Below are positions 62,568 through 64,000 of a DNA stretch of 64,000 bases, in pieces. Under the pieces are notes generated by a model. It was given only the letters and a program-made list of their open reading frames with translations, searched no databases and was not told where the DNA came from. Source of the DNA: Labrys okinawensis (GTDB lineage: Bacteria; Pseudomonadota; Alphaproteobacteria; Rhizobiales; Labraceae); assembly GCF_002982075.1 (NCBI RefSeq), contig NZ_PUEJ01000012.1, forward strand, positions 1-64,000. Reading direction: 5' to 3'. The first letter of the stretch is position 1; each line of letters opens with the position of its first letter. A program made the translations under genes and the position numbers.

Positions 62568-63539
62568 ATGTCCGCACCCGATCTCCTGATGCCCAAGCCC
62601 ATGCTTGCCCAAACAGTCGAGGCCCTGGACCGGGCTTTCACCGTGCACAAGCTCTGGCAGGCGCAGGATCCCGATGCCGTGCTGGCCGGGATTGCCGACC
62701 GGGTGCGCTTCATCGCGGCGGGCGGCCATGCCCATGTCGACGAAGCCCTGATCGCGGCTTTGCCCAAGCTCGAAATCATCGCCAATTTCGGTGTGGGCTA
62801 TGATTCCGTCGATGCCGCTGCGGCGGCGCGGCATGGTGTCGTCGTCACCAACACGCCCGAGGTCCTCAACGAGGACGTCGCCGATCTCGCCATGGCCCTG
62901 CTGCTGGCGACCATTCGCGAAGTGCCGCAGGCCGACCGCTTCCTGCGGCAGGGCAGATGGCTGAACGAAAACTATCCGCTGACGCCGGCGACGCTGCGCG
63001 GGCGTACACTCGGTATCGTCGGCCTCGGGCGAATCGGTAAGGCGATCGCCCGCCGCGCCGAGGCCTTCGGCCTCAAGATCGCCTATTATGGGCGCCGTCG
63101 CCAGGCGGACGTTGCCTATGCCTATCACCCCAGCGTGAAGGCGCTGGCGGAGGCGGTCGATACGCTGATGATCATCGTTCCCGGCGGGGCCGAGACGCGC
63201 CATCTCATCGATGCCGAGGTGCTCGAGGCTCTCGGTCCCGAGGGCGTGCTGATCAATGTCGCCCGCGGTTCGGTCGTGGACGAGAATGCCCTGGTCGAAG
63301 CGCTGCGCAATCGCACCATTCTCGCGGCGGGGCTCGATGTCTTCGCCGACGAACCCAACGTGCCCGAAGCGCTGATGGCTCTCGACAATGCGGTGCTGCT
63401 GCCGCATGTCGGCTCGGCCACCATTCACACCCGCCGCGCCATGGGCCAGCTGGTGGTCGACAATCTCGTTTCCTGGCGAGACGGCAAGGGCCCGCTGACG
63501 CCGGTGGCCGAGACGCCCTGGCCCCGAGAGAAGGCCTGA
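62568..63539 (+). CDS. D-2-hydroxyacid dehydrogenase (glyoxylate/hydroxypyruvate reductase type)
   Basis: A 323-aa NAD(P)-dependent oxidoreductase of the GyaR/hydroxypyruvate reductase group. Substrate domain IIANFGVGYDSVDAAAAARHGVVVTNTPEV (68-97); Rossmann motif LGIVGLGRIGKAIARRA (145-161); catalytic triad Arg in INVARGSVVDE, Glu in VFADEPNVPEAL, His in VLLPHVGSAT. It reduces glyoxylate or hydroxypyruvate to the hydroxy acid, or the reverse. The DenD-like gene upstream suggests sugar-acid metabolism. Start at MSAPDLLM, preceded by a purine-poor but workable leader. Followed by a hairpin. Confidence 0.9.
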   Translation: MSAPDLLMPKPMLAQTVEALDRAFTVHKLWQAQDPDAVLAGIADRVRFIAAGGHAHVDEALIAALPKLEIIANFGVGYDSVDAAAAARHGVVVTNTPEVLNEDVADLAMALLLATIREVPQADRFLRQGRWLNENYPLTPATLRGRTLGIVGLGRIGKAIARRAEAFGLKIAYYGRRRQADVAYAYHPSVKALAEAVDTLMIIVPGGAETRHLIDAEVLEALGPEGVLINVARGSVVDENALVEALRNRTILAAGLDVFADEPNVPEALMALDNAVLLPHVGSATIHTRRAMGQLVVDNLVSWRDGKGPLTPVAETPWPREKA

Positions 63540-63569
63540 GGGCCGCCAGCTTCAACCGCAGACAGGACA

Positions 63570-63608
63570 GGCAAGCTCTGCCGGATCATTGATCCTGCGG
63601 AGCTTGCC
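63570..63608 (+). terminator. Hairpin after the hydroxyacid dehydrogenase gene
   Basis: GGCAAGCTC (63570-63578) and GAGCTTGCC (63600-63608) are perfect 9-bp arms, with an inner GATCA-TTGATC pairing. It starts about 30 bp past the stop. No U tract follows. Confidence 0.5.
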
Positions 63609-64000
63609 CGCGTTCGACCCGAGCGAGATTTTTCGTCACGTTGCAAGGCCTGCCGCCTGCAAGCAAAACGGGATGCCGGATAGGAGTTTTTCCGGACTCG
63701 CTCTGGCATCGGTGGGCGGCAGCGGCGGGTCGATAAGTCTTATATTACCACGCGGAAAGTGATTTTCCCGCGATGGGAGTCGTGTGTTGGCTTTTGCCTG
63801 CGAGATAGGGATTTTGCGTATTCGTTTTATGTGTTGCAATTATAAAACGTAGAAATAGACTTTTATTTTGTTGCGATAAAGTTTGATTCTACCGAAAAGG
63901 ATAGATGTTTTTGTAACGTAAGCTGGGCTGGTCTAGATGTGTCTTTTAAGTGACACATATTTGCCAAAATGTTTTCTACCATGGCCGAGGTTGCAAAACT
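63609..64000. other. Gene-free AT-rich tail of the window
   Basis: No convincing coding frame. From about 63,730 the GC content falls sharply (runs such as TTATATTACC, TATTCGTTTTATGTG, ATTTTGTTGC), as upstream of the giant adhesin. It may be the promoter region of a gene beyond the window. Confidence 0.4.

Overview
The window looks like a chromosomal stretch of a high-GC alphaproteobacterium of the Hyphomicrobiales (Rhizobiales). The grounds are an lpiA/mprF-acvB lysyl-phosphatidylglycerol operon, a DUF2865 secreted protein, a SleB-type lipoprotein hydrolase, GC-rich codon use and numerous rhizobial-style palindromic repeats. The genus cannot be settled from the sequence alone. No rRNA, tRNA, CRISPR array or prophage was seen.

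Layout. The left edge (1-712) is the end of an IS630-type insertion sequence whose transposase needs a -1 frameshift. From 0.9 to 17.6 kb is mostly housekeeping and metabolism: a GABA-type aminotransferase coupled to a small exported protein, LysR regulators, a lipoprotein hydrolase, an orphan cobalt-type nitrile hydratase alpha subunit beside a leaderless PhnD-like protein, YggT/DUF167, TesB thioesterase, a UbiH-type monooxygenase, a degenerate SDR, a DMT transporter, a first AcvB/VirJ-like protein, a DMP19-like (DUF4375) exported protein and a Tat-exported 5'-nucleotidase. From 17.7 to 20.9 kb is a compact accessory island, all on the minus strand: a DUF262 protein, a HEPN ribonuclease-like protein (GTGA overlap), an unknown 94-aa protein and a TIR-domain protein of the CAP12/Pycsar-effector type (ATGA overlap). 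It is the best candidate here for an undescribed anti-phage or conflict system. From 21.1 to 25.1 kb is mprF-acvB, which makes and handles lysyl-phosphatidylglycerol.

From 25.3 to 46.2 kb are sugar-acid genes (KdgK, IlvD/Edd-type dehydratase), an aminotransferase, an acyltransferase, GNAT enzymes, a truncated hemoglobin, an amino-acid permease, an O-methyltransferase/TetR divergent pair with a visible operator, an exported MsrA, a MarR/ClC divergent pair with a visible operator, a gamma-glutamylpolyamine-synthetase-like enzyme, and an FkbM methyltransferase with a glycosyltransferase. From 47.3 to 58.9 kb is one giant trimeric autotransporter adhesin (about 3,860 aa) with two head regions, about 26 neck motifs and long internal DNA duplications, preceded by an AT-rich leader. 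The right end carries a MarR-DUF899-VOC cluster with a perfect palindromic operator, a DenD-like dehydrogenase and a D-2-hydroxyacid dehydrogenase, then an AT-rich gene-free tail.

A dispersed repeat of roughly 60-100 bp (four copies) lies in intergenic gaps, three of the copies close to downstream start codons. Several long perfect palindromes (arms of 15-32 nt) mark other gaps, and one seems to have been inserted into the 5' end of the DUF2865 gene.
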